NCBI GenBank assembly: GCA_004195635.1
Contig: PSPT01000008.1
Span: 1-64,000 of the forward strand
Length of the DNA stretch: 64,000 bases
Direction: 5' to 3'
Origin: Methanobacteriota archaeon
GTDB taxonomy: Archaea; Thermoplasmatota; Poseidoniia; Poseidoniales; Poseidoniaceae
The position numbers and the translations under genes are program-made. Positions 42,832-52,000 of the stretch are shown here, one piece after another (position 1 is the stretch's first letter; the number at the start of each line of letters is the position of its first letter). The notes under the pieces were generated by a model. The model did no database searches. It saw nothing but the letters and a program-made list of their open reading frames with translations, and was not told the origin of the DNA.

Positions 42832-45759
42832 TTGGCTAAAGACGCAACAGATTGGTCCAAATTGACGGTTCAGGAATCCTTTGCTAAACTGACCTCTTGG
42901 CCTGAAGGCCTCACTACTGCTGAGTGTGAAACCCGGCAAGTGAAATACGGTCTTAATGAAATTGACGAAGTTGAACGAGAACCAAAGTGGAAGCGGTTTA
43001 TTGCTCAGTTCCAAGATCCATTGATTTATTTACTTATTATTGCTGCAACTATCGCCCTAATCTTACATCCAAATGAACCAGGTGATGCGATTTTCATTGT
43101 TCTAGTTCTAACTGCTAATGCTTTCTTTGGCTACTTGCAAGAGGAGAAGGCCGAACAAGCAATGGGCGCTCTTAAGCAAATGGCGGTATCGTCTTGTGTA
43201 GTATCTCGAGATGGTATTGAAATCGAATTACCAACGATAGAATTGGTACCTGGCGATATTATTCGCCTTGAGCAGGGGCTCAATGTTCCGGCCGATGTTA
43301 GGCTTACAGAGGTGTATCAATTTACTGCTGATGAATCTGCACTTACTGGAGAATCTATTCCTGTTCGCAAACAATTAGAACCGCTCCAAGGCAGAAATCT
43401 CATCGCCGACAAAACAAATATGGCATTCACGGGAACACTGGTTGCTACCGGAAGAGCCGTCGGTATTGTTGTGAGTACTGGTATGAACACCGAACTCGGG
43501 CATATCGCCAGCGACATCGCCGATGCTGAAACGCCAAAGACCCCCCTTGAGATAAAATTGGAATCTCTTGGCAAGTTCCTCGGAGGTGTGGCTTTAGTGG
43601 TTGCAGTACTTATGTTGTCTCTAAAAATGGTATTCGCGATATTAGGAAATAGTGATGTCCCGCTAATTGATGTATTGGTGGAGCAGTTTATTATTGCCAT
43701 TGCCATTTTCGTTGCCATTGTCCCTGAAGGATTACCTATTATTCTAGTGATTACTCTCTCACTTGGAATGCGTAATATGTCACGTCACAAGGCAATTATA
43801 AGGCGGATGAAGGCAGTAGAAACGCTCGGCTCGACCACAATCATCTGTAGTGATAAAACAGGAACTCTAACGAAGAATCAAATGACTGTAAGGAAATTTT
43901 GGCTCGGTGGCGACACTTGGGGTGTTAGTGGCAGCGGTTTTGATCCAACCTCGGGAGGCTTAGTCGGCCCAGATGGAGAAATTAATGTAGAGGGATTAAC
44001 TTCACTTAATGAAAGAAGAGATTATCGCCTCTCAACTGCTTGTTTGGCACTAGCGCATAATAGCCGTATTTTCCGAGACGAAGGACACTGGGCTGCCATC
44101 GGTAATCCCACCGATTCTGCATGCGCAGTATTTGGCTGGAAATTAGTAGGGGAGGTTGACAAGTTTGCAATCCGCCACCCTCGCCGCTTCGAATACTTTT
44201 TTGATGCTGATAGAAAGCGAATGTCTGTATTACATGAATGGGAAGGTAAAGATTGGCTATTTGTTAAAGGAGCAGCAAGTTTCATGGAGGACCGATTAAA
44301 ATACGAATTGGTTAATGGAGAGGTTGTCCCACTAACTGAAGATACTCTTTCTGCTTTCCTCAAGGCTAATGATGAAATGGCTTCTGACGCCTTAAGAGTC
44401 ATTGCATTGGCCGCACGAGAAATCCCCGAAGGTATTGATTTGGAAGATACCGACGTAATGGAAGATGAGTTAATTCTTCTTGGTCTGGTCGGAATCAATG
44501 ATCCTCCTAGATTAGAGGTGTATGATGCAATTGCTATTTGTAAGAATGCCGGAATAAAGGTCAAAATGATTACCGGCGACCAAGCAATTACCGCGCAAGC
44601 AATTGCTGAAGAATTAGATATTTGTGAATCAAACAGTATTGCAATTAGCGGATTTGAGTTGCAAACTATGAGCGAAAATGAGCTCAATAAACGCTCTGTT
44701 GATACGGCAGTTTTCTCTCGCGTTACCCCAGAGCAAAAAATGCGCATAGTCACCAGTCTACAAGAAAAAGGACACGTTGTCGCAATGACCGGAGATGGAG
44801 TAAACGATGCGCCAGCATTATCTCGCGCTAATATCGGTATCGCAATGGGTATCGCAGGCACCGATGTTGCAAAAGATGCATCAGACATGGTATTACAGGA
44901 TGATAACTTTGCCAATATTGTCAATGCTGTGGAAGAGGGGCGGAAAATTTACATTAATATCCGAAACTTTGTTCGCTATCAGATTTCTACAAATGTTGCA
45001 GCAGTCGCTCTAATTATACTCTCAACATTTGTTTTCGGGTGGCGCTTACCACTGACTGCAACCCAAATATTAGTCATTAATATTCTCATGGATGGACCCC
45101 CTGCAGTGGCTCTCGGAGTAGAGACAAAGCATGGAAAAGTAATGGATAGGCCACCTCGACCTGTGGACGAAGGGCTACCAAATATGAAAGACATGATTAT
45201 GATATTCTACCTTGGTGCAATAATGGTCATTGGAACTTTGGCAATCTTCTATATCGCAGACGGGCATCTTGTTACCAGCGAAGTTTGTACTAAGCCAGTT
45301 CTTTGGGACGGGGGAGCAATAGCCTTTGAAGGAAGCCTTGTATTTGACGAAAATGGTGAATGTGTATCTGAAACCGTGTGGGAGAATTGGGCCGAATGGA
45401 AGTTTACTCTCGCATGTACTTCAGCATTCGCGGTTTTTGTGCTCTTCCAATTATTTAATGTGTTAAATTGTAGAAGTTCAGATACCTCTATTTTTTCCTT
45501 AGGTATCTTTTCAAACAACGCCATAAACATCTCTTTCGTCATAAGTGCGGTGTTATTATTTGCCTTTATCCAAGGCGCTAATTTCACTCTGCCGCTAGCA
45601 GGTTCAGCCTCAAATGGCTCCCTTAATGTCAACATTGGATCCTTACTCCACACTGTTAAATTACCGTGGAATACCTGGATTGTACTGCCTGCAACAGCTT
45701 CAGTTGTGTTTTGGTTCGAGGAATTTAGGAAGATTTTTATCAATATAAAGAAGAAATAA
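42832..45759 (+). CDS. cation-transporting P-type ATPase, P2 (Ca2+-type)
   Basis: The 975-residue pump has an N-terminal cation-ATPase domain, TGESIPVRK in the actuator domain, the phosphorylation motif SDKTGTLTKNQM (about residues 342-353) and GDGVNDAPALSRA in the hinge. Helix 4 reads AIVPEGLPIIL, the P-E-G-L-P ion-site motif of P2 pumps (Ca2+, Na+/K+ and H+/K+ types). About ten helices are present. A periplasmic loop of about 70 residues with Cys pairs follows helix 7. The start is TTG 42832 after GGGAGGG. Calcium or sodium export is likely; the ion cannot be fixed. Confidence 0.92.
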   Translation: MAKDATDWSKLTVQESFAKLTSWPEGLTTAECETRQVKYGLNEIDEVEREPKWKRFIAQFQDPLIYLLIIAATIALILHPNEPGDAIFIVLVLTANAFFGYLQEEKAEQAMGALKQMAVSSCVVSRDGIEIELPTIELVPGDIIRLEQGLNVPADVRLTEVYQFTADESALTGESIPVRKQLEPLQGRNLIADKTNMAFTGTLVATGRAVGIVVSTGMNTELGHIASDIADAETPKTPLEIKLESLGKFLGGVALVVAVLMLSLKMVFAILGNSDVPLIDVLVEQFIIAIAIFVAIVPEGLPIILVITLSLGMRNMSRHKAIIRRMKAVETLGSTTIICSDKTGTLTKNQMTVRKFWLGGDTWGVSGSGFDPTSGGLVGPDGEINVEGLTSLNERRDYRLSTACLALAHNSRIFRDEGHWAAIGNPTDSACAVFGWKLVGEVDKFAIRHPRRFEYFFDADRKRMSVLHEWEGKDWLFVKGAASFMEDRLKYELVNGEVVPLTEDTLSAFLKANDEMASDALRVIALAAREIPEGIDLEDTDVMEDELILLGLVGINDPPRLEVYDAIAICKNAGIKVKMITGDQAITAQAIAEELDICESNSIAISGFELQTMSENELNKRSVDTAVFSRVTPEQKMRIVTSLQEKGHVVAMTGDGVNDAPALSRANIGIAMGIAGTDVAKDASDMVLQDDNFANIVNAVEEGRKIYINIRNFVRYQISTNVAAVALIILSTFVFGWRLPLTATQILVINILMDGPPAVALGVETKHGKVMDRPPRPVDEGLPNMKDMIMIFYLGAIMVIGTLAIFYIADGHLVTSEVCTKPVLWDGGAIAFEGSLVFDENGECVSETVWENWAEWKFTLACTSAFAVFVLFQLFNVLNCRSSDTSIFSLGIFSNNAINISFVISAVLLFAFIQGANFTLPLAGSASNGSLNVNIGSLLHTVKLPWNTWIVLPATASVVFWFEEFRKIFINIKKK

Positions 45760-45809
45760 CCGACTCAACTAATCTGCTTCCTGCAAGGTCACTTGACCAT
45801 TAGTGTAAA

Positions 45810-45851
45810 TAATACCAATATTGAAAGTTATTAGAATCGGGTAATACCAAT
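45810..45851 (+). repeat. two direct repeats TAATACCAAT upstream of mqnE
   Basis: TAATACCAAT occurs at 45810-45819 and again at 45842-45851, start to start 32 bp, about three DNA turns. The pair lies 78-110 bp before the mqnE start. Same-face spacing suggests a regulator or TFB/TBP-related site; chance is possible in AT-rich DNA. Confidence 0.4.
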
Positions 45852-45928
45852 TTCGGATTATTTTTTGCTAATTTGCAATACCTAGTTGAAGGCATAGTTC
45901 TTCAAGGCGTGGCGATTCGGGCTAAATA

Positions 45929-47164
45929 ATGCAGAAGACACGCCAGCCATGGTCCTCCGACCAATACTCGGCGGGAATAAATCCCGAATGGCAAATGGTA
46001 CTGGCTAATTTGCTCTCACCTCAAAAGTTCCCCCTTGAATTACAAGATATTGTAAATAAAGTATCCACGGGTCAGCGCCTGAGCATTGAAGATGGACTTA
46101 TCCTGTACAATCACCCCTCACTTACAGATGTTGCTAGGATTGCAAACGCTGCCCGTCAAGCGAGGTTTTCAAACGATGTTTTTTTCAATCATAATGTCCA
46201 TGTTAATCAAACAAATCTTTGCATTCTTTCATGCAAATTCTGCGCTTTTAGTAGAACGAAAAAATCTGCTGACGCTTATGCTCTATCAATTGATGATTAC
46301 TTGCAACAAATTTCTCTCTACGCTCCCTTTGTTGATGAGGTCCATACTGTTGGTGGATTACACCCCGATTGGGGTATTGAACAGTACGAAGGCATGTTTT
46401 CTGCAGTCAAGAAAATGTTTCCAAACATTCACATCAAGGCACTAACTGCTGTTGAAGTAAACCATCTCTCAGTTATTTCTGGATTAGGTGTTTCTGAAAC
46501 TCTTATTCGTCTAAGAGATGCTGGATTAGATTCATTACCAGGCGGAGGGGCTGAAATTCTTGATGATTCGATTCGCGATATTATTTGTAGGGGTAAAGAG
46601 ACTACTGCTGAATACTTGGAGATACATCGTTGTGCTCATGAAATAGGTATGCCGACAAATTGCACTATGCTCTATGGTACAATTGAGACAATTGAGCAAC
46701 GCCTAAACCATTTGGATTTATTACGTCGTCAGCAAGACGAAAGTGGTGGATTTCAGTGCTTCGTACCGTATCCCTTCCTCCCTGATTCATCACGCTTGCC
46801 CGAAGCACAACTTGCAACCGGAACTGAAATACTGCGAACGATGGCAATTAGTCGGCTAATGCTGGATAATATCCCACACTTGAAGGCTTATCGCATGAAC
46901 TTGGGCGATGAAATTTCCGAACTCGCTCTACAATTCGGTGCCGACGATCTTGACGGTACTGTTCAGCAAGAATCAATAATGCATCTTGCAGGATCAACTA
47001 CTCCTCTTGATTCCGATATGTCTCAACTTGCTAAAATAATATATAACGCTGGCAAGATCCCGATCCTCAGAAATTCAAAATATACCAACTTCACAGAATA
47101 TATCGCAACGGATCCCAAAACTAAACCACTAAAGGGCAAAGGTGTTTCACTAAGGGTGATTTGA
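45929..47164 (+). CDS. mqnE: aminofutalosine synthase, radical SAM
   Basis: MqnE joins the chorismate-derived enolpyruvyl benzoate and S-adenosylmethionine to aminofutalosine in the futalosine menaquinone route. The radical SAM cluster motif is CILSCKFC within NQTNLCILSCKFCAFSR. Family blocks follow: VDEVHTVGGLHPDWGIEQY, GLDSLPGGGAEILDDSIRD and CTMLYGTIETIEQR. The length of 411 residues is close to known MqnE. The match to GGGAE and LHPD blocks separates it from MqnC and CofH. mqnA follows 9 bp later. Confidence 0.9.
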   Translation: MQKTRQPWSSDQYSAGINPEWQMVLANLLSPQKFPLELQDIVNKVSTGQRLSIEDGLILYNHPSLTDVARIANAARQARFSNDVFFNHNVHVNQTNLCILSCKFCAFSRTKKSADAYALSIDDYLQQISLYAPFVDEVHTVGGLHPDWGIEQYEGMFSAVKKMFPNIHIKALTAVEVNHLSVISGLGVSETLIRLRDAGLDSLPGGGAEILDDSIRDIICRGKETTAEYLEIHRCAHEIGMPTNCTMLYGTIETIEQRLNHLDLLRRQQDESGGFQCFVPYPFLPDSSRLPEAQLATGTEILRTMAISRLMLDNIPHLKAYRMNLGDEISELALQFGADDLDGTVQQESIMHLAGSTTPLDSDMSQLAKIIYNAGKIPILRNSKYTNFTEYIATDPKTKPLKGKGVSLRVI

Positions 47165-47173
47165 GGTGAAAGG

Positions 47174-47971
47174 ATGACTGAAGAAGCATTGTGGCTAAAG
47201 ACGATAGGAAGGGTTTCTTTCCTAAATTGCGACCCTCTATTCCATCACCTGCCGAATACGTGGTCGGTATTACCTGCGCCACCTTCATGGTTGACCGGTC
47301 ACTTATTGCGTGGAGATTGTCTTGTTGCACCGATACCTTCTGCCGATTACGCCAAATATTCCGATGAATTATTCCTCCTCCCGGGCATGGGAATTTCGGC
47401 ACCAAATGAGGTCGGCAGCGTGCTTCTTTTCGGCAACCGCCCTGTTGATGAAATGCGCGATATAGCCTTGCCAAGTGACAGTTCAACTTCCCAGCGCCTT
47501 CTTTTGTATTTGTTAAAACAAAAAAATCTGGACCCTCGTCCAATTGAAATGGGTCCAGACTTACATGAAATGCTTAGAAGATGTGATGGTGCATTGCTTA
47601 TCGGAGATAGAGCATTGTGGGAGGCGCAGCAGCACCCTGAACTCGTACAAATGGACTTAGGTTCTGCTTGGTATGATTTGACAGGTTTACCAATGGTTTT
47701 CGGGGTGCTAGCAGCAAGAAAGGATTCACCCCTCTCGGCTTTGAGAGAGGCATATGAGGCTTTAATTACCTCTCTGGGAGAATTTGCATCAGCCGAGGGT
47801 AGAGGTCGCGTCGTCAAGCAGAGTTCACAACGAAGCCGCTTTGATGAGGAGCGTATTGACAAGTATTTTTTTGAAGTTTCAAACCAAATGAGAGAGGAAG
47901 AAGTGAACGGTCTAAACAAATTCCTCTCTGATGTGTGTGGCATGGAAGAAAAGGCCCAGTTCATGGAGTAG
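47174..47971 (+). CDS. mqnA: chorismate dehydratase
   Basis: MqnA forms 3-enolpyruvyl benzoate from chorismate, the first futalosine-pathway step. The periplasmic-binding-protein fold begins IGRVSFLNCDPLFHHLP and has LVAPIPSADYAKY and GALLIGDRALWEAQ, as in MqnA. Length 265 residues. AGGTGAAAGG precedes the ATG. It converges with the propeller protein gene, only 18 bp between them. Together with mqnE and mqnD three of the pathway genes are within 6 kb. Confidence 0.88.
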   Translation: MTEEALWLKTIGRVSFLNCDPLFHHLPNTWSVLPAPPSWLTGHLLRGDCLVAPIPSADYAKYSDELFLLPGMGISAPNEVGSVLLFGNRPVDEMRDIALPSDSSTSQRLLLYLLKQKNLDPRPIEMGPDLHEMLRRCDGALLIGDRALWEAQQHPELVQMDLGSAWYDLTGLPMVFGVLAARKDSPLSALREAYEALITSLGEFASAEGRGRVVKQSSQRSRFDEERIDKYFFEVSNQMREEEVNGLNKFLSDVCGMEEKAQFME

Positions 47972-47989
47972 ACCTTGATTGCCTGTGCC

Positions 47990-50608
47990 TTATTTATCAG
48001 GATTAATTAACTTACTAAGCGCTGAAGACATCATTGCCTCTTCATCCTTTTTGGCTATTTTTGAATTGCCTCCTTCACCAATTTTTGTTTTTGAGTCAGC
48101 AGAGGAGGTTGACTTTTGGGAGATTTTTTTGCCGGATTTGGCTGTAGTTTTTTTCTTACTGACCTTCTTGCGACTCACCTTTTTACGCTTCGTTGCGACT
48201 TTATGAGTTGTAGGAGCGGTTGAAGTATCTTCATTCGCACTATCATTTACTTTCACTTTACGAGCGACCTTTGTGTTGGACTTACGAGTAGATTCGTTTG
48301 ACTCTGGTTTGACCTTTCGTACCTTAACTGGAAGCTCCTTCAATATAGGTTCATATCCAAATTCTTCCTGTGAATCATCATATGCGCCATCCCAGCCATA
48401 ATCCCATTCAGTTGGCGCATCTCTATCATTACTCTGGATTGCTGCAACATCAGCTAAGGAACCACGAGTGCGCCCTGCAGGTTTCGAGTCTTCGGCCCTC
48501 CTACGCCGGTGAGTTTTCTCGTCCTGGAAAGACAGCTGCATCGATGTTGCGCCGATTCTCTGCCTCCTTGAAGGTGGCCCTTTTAGTGGAGATGGCGGTG
48601 CAATACCTGAATCCACTGTCCATGCATTGTCCTCAACAGAACCGCCCCATTCTTTAGTTTCCTCGTCGTAATCATGATCTAGTGAGTCATCTGCCCATTC
48701 TTCATCCTCGTCTGAATTATCAAGAGGGGGCTGATAAGAATTGGTTTCTTCATCTTCGTCGGAAAAAGATAAATCAATCGCATTTCTTTTGCGAATTATT
48801 ACCACAAATGAAAGCGTGAGAGTTATTATTAATAGGACAATCCAAATAATATTGCCTGACGTAAAGGAAAGTAGATTATCAGTAGCGGTTGGCTCAGCAA
48901 GTGGCTTTGCCTCAATAAATAACTCCAAACTACCAGAATCGCTTGTCCAAGTCGGGACGACTGATGAAATGGCTCCCTCCATAGATACTTCGAGATTTAT
49001 TGGTGAAAGTGGGGCGATTTGGGCGGCACTGCCGGCAATATGTGGAATTATTTCTGAAAAACTAATATTGTATGGAAGTGTTGGAGTATGAGACAGATTG
49101 AAAGTCGTAACCCATGTCATACTTAATCGTGTGATTTCATCATATTTTGATACTCCAAAGAGGCCTGATGTTGCATAACAGGCAAAAGAAGGGTTTGACA
49201 TATCTGTGCCCTCAATAGTGACAATGCTATCCCACGCATAAAACACATCCTCCTGGCGAATATTGTCACATAATGCTTGCGCCACCCTATCTACTTCTGG
49301 TTCAGTGATACTTTCAGCCGTACCATCAATAGCCTCGGCAGTAATCTTACGAATTGCCGAACTGATTTCAGATGAGTAGAGGACAGTATCGCGAATTACT
49401 AATTGGCGATTAATAATTTCTATGTTAATTTGTCTAATTAGTTTTATATTTGCATCCAGTGAACAATCAGAATTAGGGCATTCATCACCGCGGTCATAGA
49501 TGTCAGCAATCCCATCGCCATCATCATCCAAATCAATATCATTTGGAATTCCATCGCGGTCGGTATCGGTTCCGGAAACTCCGAATCCTTCGGGGGTAAA
49601 CTCCGATGAATAAAGGGCAACATGAGTCGAAGATGAAGCAATAGCAAGCAACTCATTACTACTATGCATTGAAAAATCCAAAGCCGCATGACCAATTGAA
49701 GTTGCATCAACAATATCCCATGAACCAGTAGCATACGAAATGATTCTTGGTGCGCCAATGTCTTGCAGGACAAAGAATCGGGTGCCGTCATCTGCCCACT
49801 GAATGGTTGTAGCAGAATTTAGTTGATCGGTGAGTAAAAGTCCACCTGAATTTGAATATATCCTCAACTCACCCGAGCTTGATAATGCAGCAAAGCGGTT
49901 TTCTATGGGGTCAAATGCACAATCTGCTACTGCAGAGGAAAAAAACCATTCATCCTCAATTTGCGAAGACCCTTGAATCCATTTTACTACGCGCCCATCT
50001 TCATCACCGGAAAGAATAAACGATGCATCGGGATTGTAAGAAATGCAAGTAACACTAGCAGTATGTCTGTTGTCATATTTTATTGAATTTTCAAATCCAG
50101 GATTGCTATACTCGGTAATTCCAGTTGAAGTATCGCGCAATGCGACAAGTGAATTATCATCACTGATAGCAATTGCACCTACATCTCGACCCCCTGTCGC
50201 ACTATCGGTTATATTCCAATTATCTAGCTTTGAAATAACAATAATGGAGGGTTGGGTAGCTTGAAAACTTTTCATGCCTGCAATAAGCCAATTGCTATCT
50301 TTGGAAAATTTCACCTCTTCCACCCGATCATTTGTTGGAATTTGTTTTACCACCTCTCCAGTTTCAACCAAATAGATTGCTACTCCGGTTCTAAAACCTG
50401 CAGCCAAATATTCTCCATCTAAGGAATATGCAACAGATAATGAATCGTCGCTTGGATCAATACCCGGTAAAAAACCCGATAAACCTAATCCGCTTTGGTC
50501 CAAAGAACTTCCACTTGAAGCAAAAGGGATTAGCAGAGATAGGGAAAAAATAAGAGCCAGTAATATCGCCGTTGCTCTGGTTTTTGGGACACCAGTACTA
50601 GAGCGCAT
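47990..50608 (-). CDS. secreted/membrane beta-propeller protein with TSP3 repeat and basic tail
   Basis: The 872-residue product has a signal peptide (TRATAILLALIFSLSLLIPF), a WD40-like propeller (about residues 40-350; repeated units such as SVAYSLDGEYLAAGFR and CISYNPDASFILSGDEDGR) and a calcium-binding thrombospondin type 3 stretch (GTDTDRDGIPNDIDLDDDG). An extracellular beta-rich part follows, then one helix (IIWIVLLIITLTLSFVVII). The cytoplasmic tail is acidic and then Lys/Arg/Ser rich. ATG 50608 follows GAGG. A surface sensor or adhesin with a nucleic-acid- or partner-binding tail is possible; no enzyme site is seen. Confidence 0.75.
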   Translation of the reverse strand: MRSSTGVPKTRATAILLALIFSLSLLIPFASSGSSLDQSGLGLSGFLPGIDPSDDSLSVAYSLDGEYLAAGFRTGVAIYLVETGEVVKQIPTNDRVEEVKFSKDSNWLIAGMKSFQATQPSIIVISKLDNWNITDSATGGRDVGAIAISDDNSLVALRDTSTGITEYSNPGFENSIKYDNRHTASVTCISYNPDASFILSGDEDGRVVKWIQGSSQIEDEWFFSSAVADCAFDPIENRFAALSSSGELRIYSNSGGLLLTDQLNSATTIQWADDGTRFFVLQDIGAPRIISYATGSWDIVDATSIGHAALDFSMHSSNELLAIASSSTHVALYSSEFTPEGFGVSGTDTDRDGIPNDIDLDDDGDGIADIYDRGDECPNSDCSLDANIKLIRQINIEIINRQLVIRDTVLYSSEISSAIRKITAEAIDGTAESITEPEVDRVAQALCDNIRQEDVFYAWDSIVTIEGTDMSNPSFACYATSGLFGVSKYDEITRLSMTWVTTFNLSHTPTLPYNISFSEIIPHIAGSAAQIAPLSPINLEVSMEGAISSVVPTWTSDSGSLELFIEAKPLAEPTATDNLLSFTSGNIIWIVLLIITLTLSFVVIIRKRNAIDLSFSDEDEETNSYQPPLDNSDEDEEWADDSLDHDYDEETKEWGGSVEDNAWTVDSGIAPPSPLKGPPSRRQRIGATSMQLSFQDEKTHRRRRAEDSKPAGRTRGSLADVAAIQSNDRDAPTEWDYGWDGAYDDSQEEFGYEPILKELPVKVRKVKPESNESTRKSNTKVARKVKVNDSANEDTSTAPTTHKVATKRKKVSRKKVSKKKTTAKSGKKISQKSTSSADSKTKIGEGGNSKIAKKDEEAMMSSALSKLINPDK

Positions 50609-50750
50609 AGACTTGCCTCGCACCTCTCTAATATGTCATATGTATTGAGGCTTCGGAAAAAATTCATACTACGAGTTGATTTGCAGCTGAATAGGTGGTA
50701 TTTCGGGAGAAGGTTTGAAAGTCACCCTCTGCCGGCAAGGTTTGATGGTA

Positions 50751-51611
50751 ATGTCCGACATTCAGGTAATAACGATTGGCCACTCGCCCGATCCTGATGA
50801 TGCATTTATGTTTCACGCACTAACAACTGGCGCCTTCCCAACTCCCGGGTTGAAATATATTCATGAATTGCAAGACATTGAAACTCTAAACCATCGCGCA
50901 ATGCGAAATGAGTTAGAAGTAAGTGCTGTGTCTATACATGCATTCCCTGAGATATCTGGTTCTTATTCACTCATGAATTGTGGGGCTAGCATGGGAGAGG
51001 GATACGGCCCAATGGTTGTCGCAAAGGAAGGAGTTAGCAAGGAGGACGCACTCAGCAAGCCGATTGCAATTCCTGGACTAAAGACAAGTGCTTACCTCGG
51101 TTTGCGCTTGTGCTGGGGAGATGTAGAAGTAGCCGTCGTTCCTTTTGATGAAATTATCCCTAGAATCCTCACTGGAGAGTACCTCTCTGGCCTCATTATT
51201 CATGAAGGGCAGTTGACTTATGCCGATGATGATTTAAATGTCTTAGTTGACCTTGGAATTTGGTGGGGTGAAAAAACAGGTGGGCTACCTTTGCCATTGG
51301 GGGGGAATGTTGTTCGAAATGACCTCGGCGACGATTTGATGTTACAAATTACAGAGGATACAAAAAAATCAATAGTGCATTCAATTGAGTCACCAGATGC
51401 TGCCCTTGAATTTGCCAAACAATGGGGAAGAGGTATTGATGATGACACAAATCGTGAATTTGTTTCAATGTATGTTAATGAGCGTACAATTGACTACGGG
51501 GACGATGGAAGAATGAGCATTCGCCTTTTCCTAAAGGAGGGGCAAGAACTCGGATTGATTGATAGCAATTTTGATGTTGATGGCATGCAATTCATCGGAT
51601 CCAATGAATAA
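50751..51611 (+). CDS. mqnD: 1,4-dihydroxy-6-naphthoate synthase
   Basis: MqnD converts cyclic dehypoxanthine futalosine to dihydroxynaphthoate. The start MSDIQVITIGHSPDPDDAFM matches the MqnD SPCPND(T/A)FMF motif, and VSAVSIHAFPEI plus GGLPLPLGGNVVRNDL are family blocks. ATG 50751 gives 287 residues; TTG 50715 and ATG 50745 are in frame. It lies on the plus strand beyond the propeller gene from mqnEA. MqnB and MqnC are not in the window. Confidence 0.85.
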   Translation: MSDIQVITIGHSPDPDDAFMFHALTTGAFPTPGLKYIHELQDIETLNHRAMRNELEVSAVSIHAFPEISGSYSLMNCGASMGEGYGPMVVAKEGVSKEDALSKPIAIPGLKTSAYLGLRLCWGDVEVAVVPFDEIIPRILTGEYLSGLIIHEGQLTYADDDLNVLVDLGIWWGEKTGGLPLPLGGNVVRNDLGDDLMLQITEDTKKSIVHSIESPDAALEFAKQWGRGIDDDTNREFVSMYVNERTIDYGDDGRMSIRLFLKEGQELGLIDSNFDVDGMQFIGSNE

Positions 51612-51790
51612 TTGAGGGGTTCAAGGTCACCAAGACCCGCTACGATTTATTTTCGAAGGCTGCAAAGTTTTTATTACACAATAACAATAGTGAAAAATGG
51701 TGGCGGCTAGGGCCACTTGTTTTGTTTTTGCAAAGTATTTATGCGACTAGTTCAAGGACTTGATACCTGCCGCAGGGGTTGAGGATTAGT

Positions 51791-51994
51791 ATGCCCCGTG
51801 ACAACGTACCCATTGCATTGTCTCCATCAGGTGAAATTGGACCACTTTGTAATGTATGCAATAAACGCATGACATTTGGTGAGTCAATGGTTCATAATGA
51901 ATATTATTTATGCTGGGAGCACTATCAAGAAGCAACCGGCGCATCCAGTATTACTGATGATGAGGAATTGGAAAAACCATTTTTTAAACCTTAG
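51791..51994 (+). CDS. small zinc-finger-like protein
   Basis: The 67-residue product (ATG 51791, MPRDNVPIAL) has CNVC and, about 20 residues on, CWEHY, a possible CxxC/CxxH metal site. The rest is polar with an acidic end. It lies 6 bp before the priS start, so the two are probably cotranscribed. The 179 bp before it hold no other gene; a TATA-like TATTTATG lies near 51735. No family is recognised. Confidence 0.55.
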   Translation: MPRDNVPIALSPSGEIGPLCNVCNKRMTFGESMVHNEYYLCWEHYQEATGASSITDDEELEKPFFKP

Positions 51995-52000
51995 GGCAAG

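Noticed and set aside
44022-44924. 300-codon minus-strand frame inside the P-type ATPase gene
   Set aside because: Antisense shadow of a well-conserved pump domain; Ser/Ala/Ile-rich composition is typical of such shadows.
47347-47964. 205-codon minus-strand frame opposite mqnA
   Set aside because: mqnA is recognisable and complete; the opposite frame has no family match by eye.
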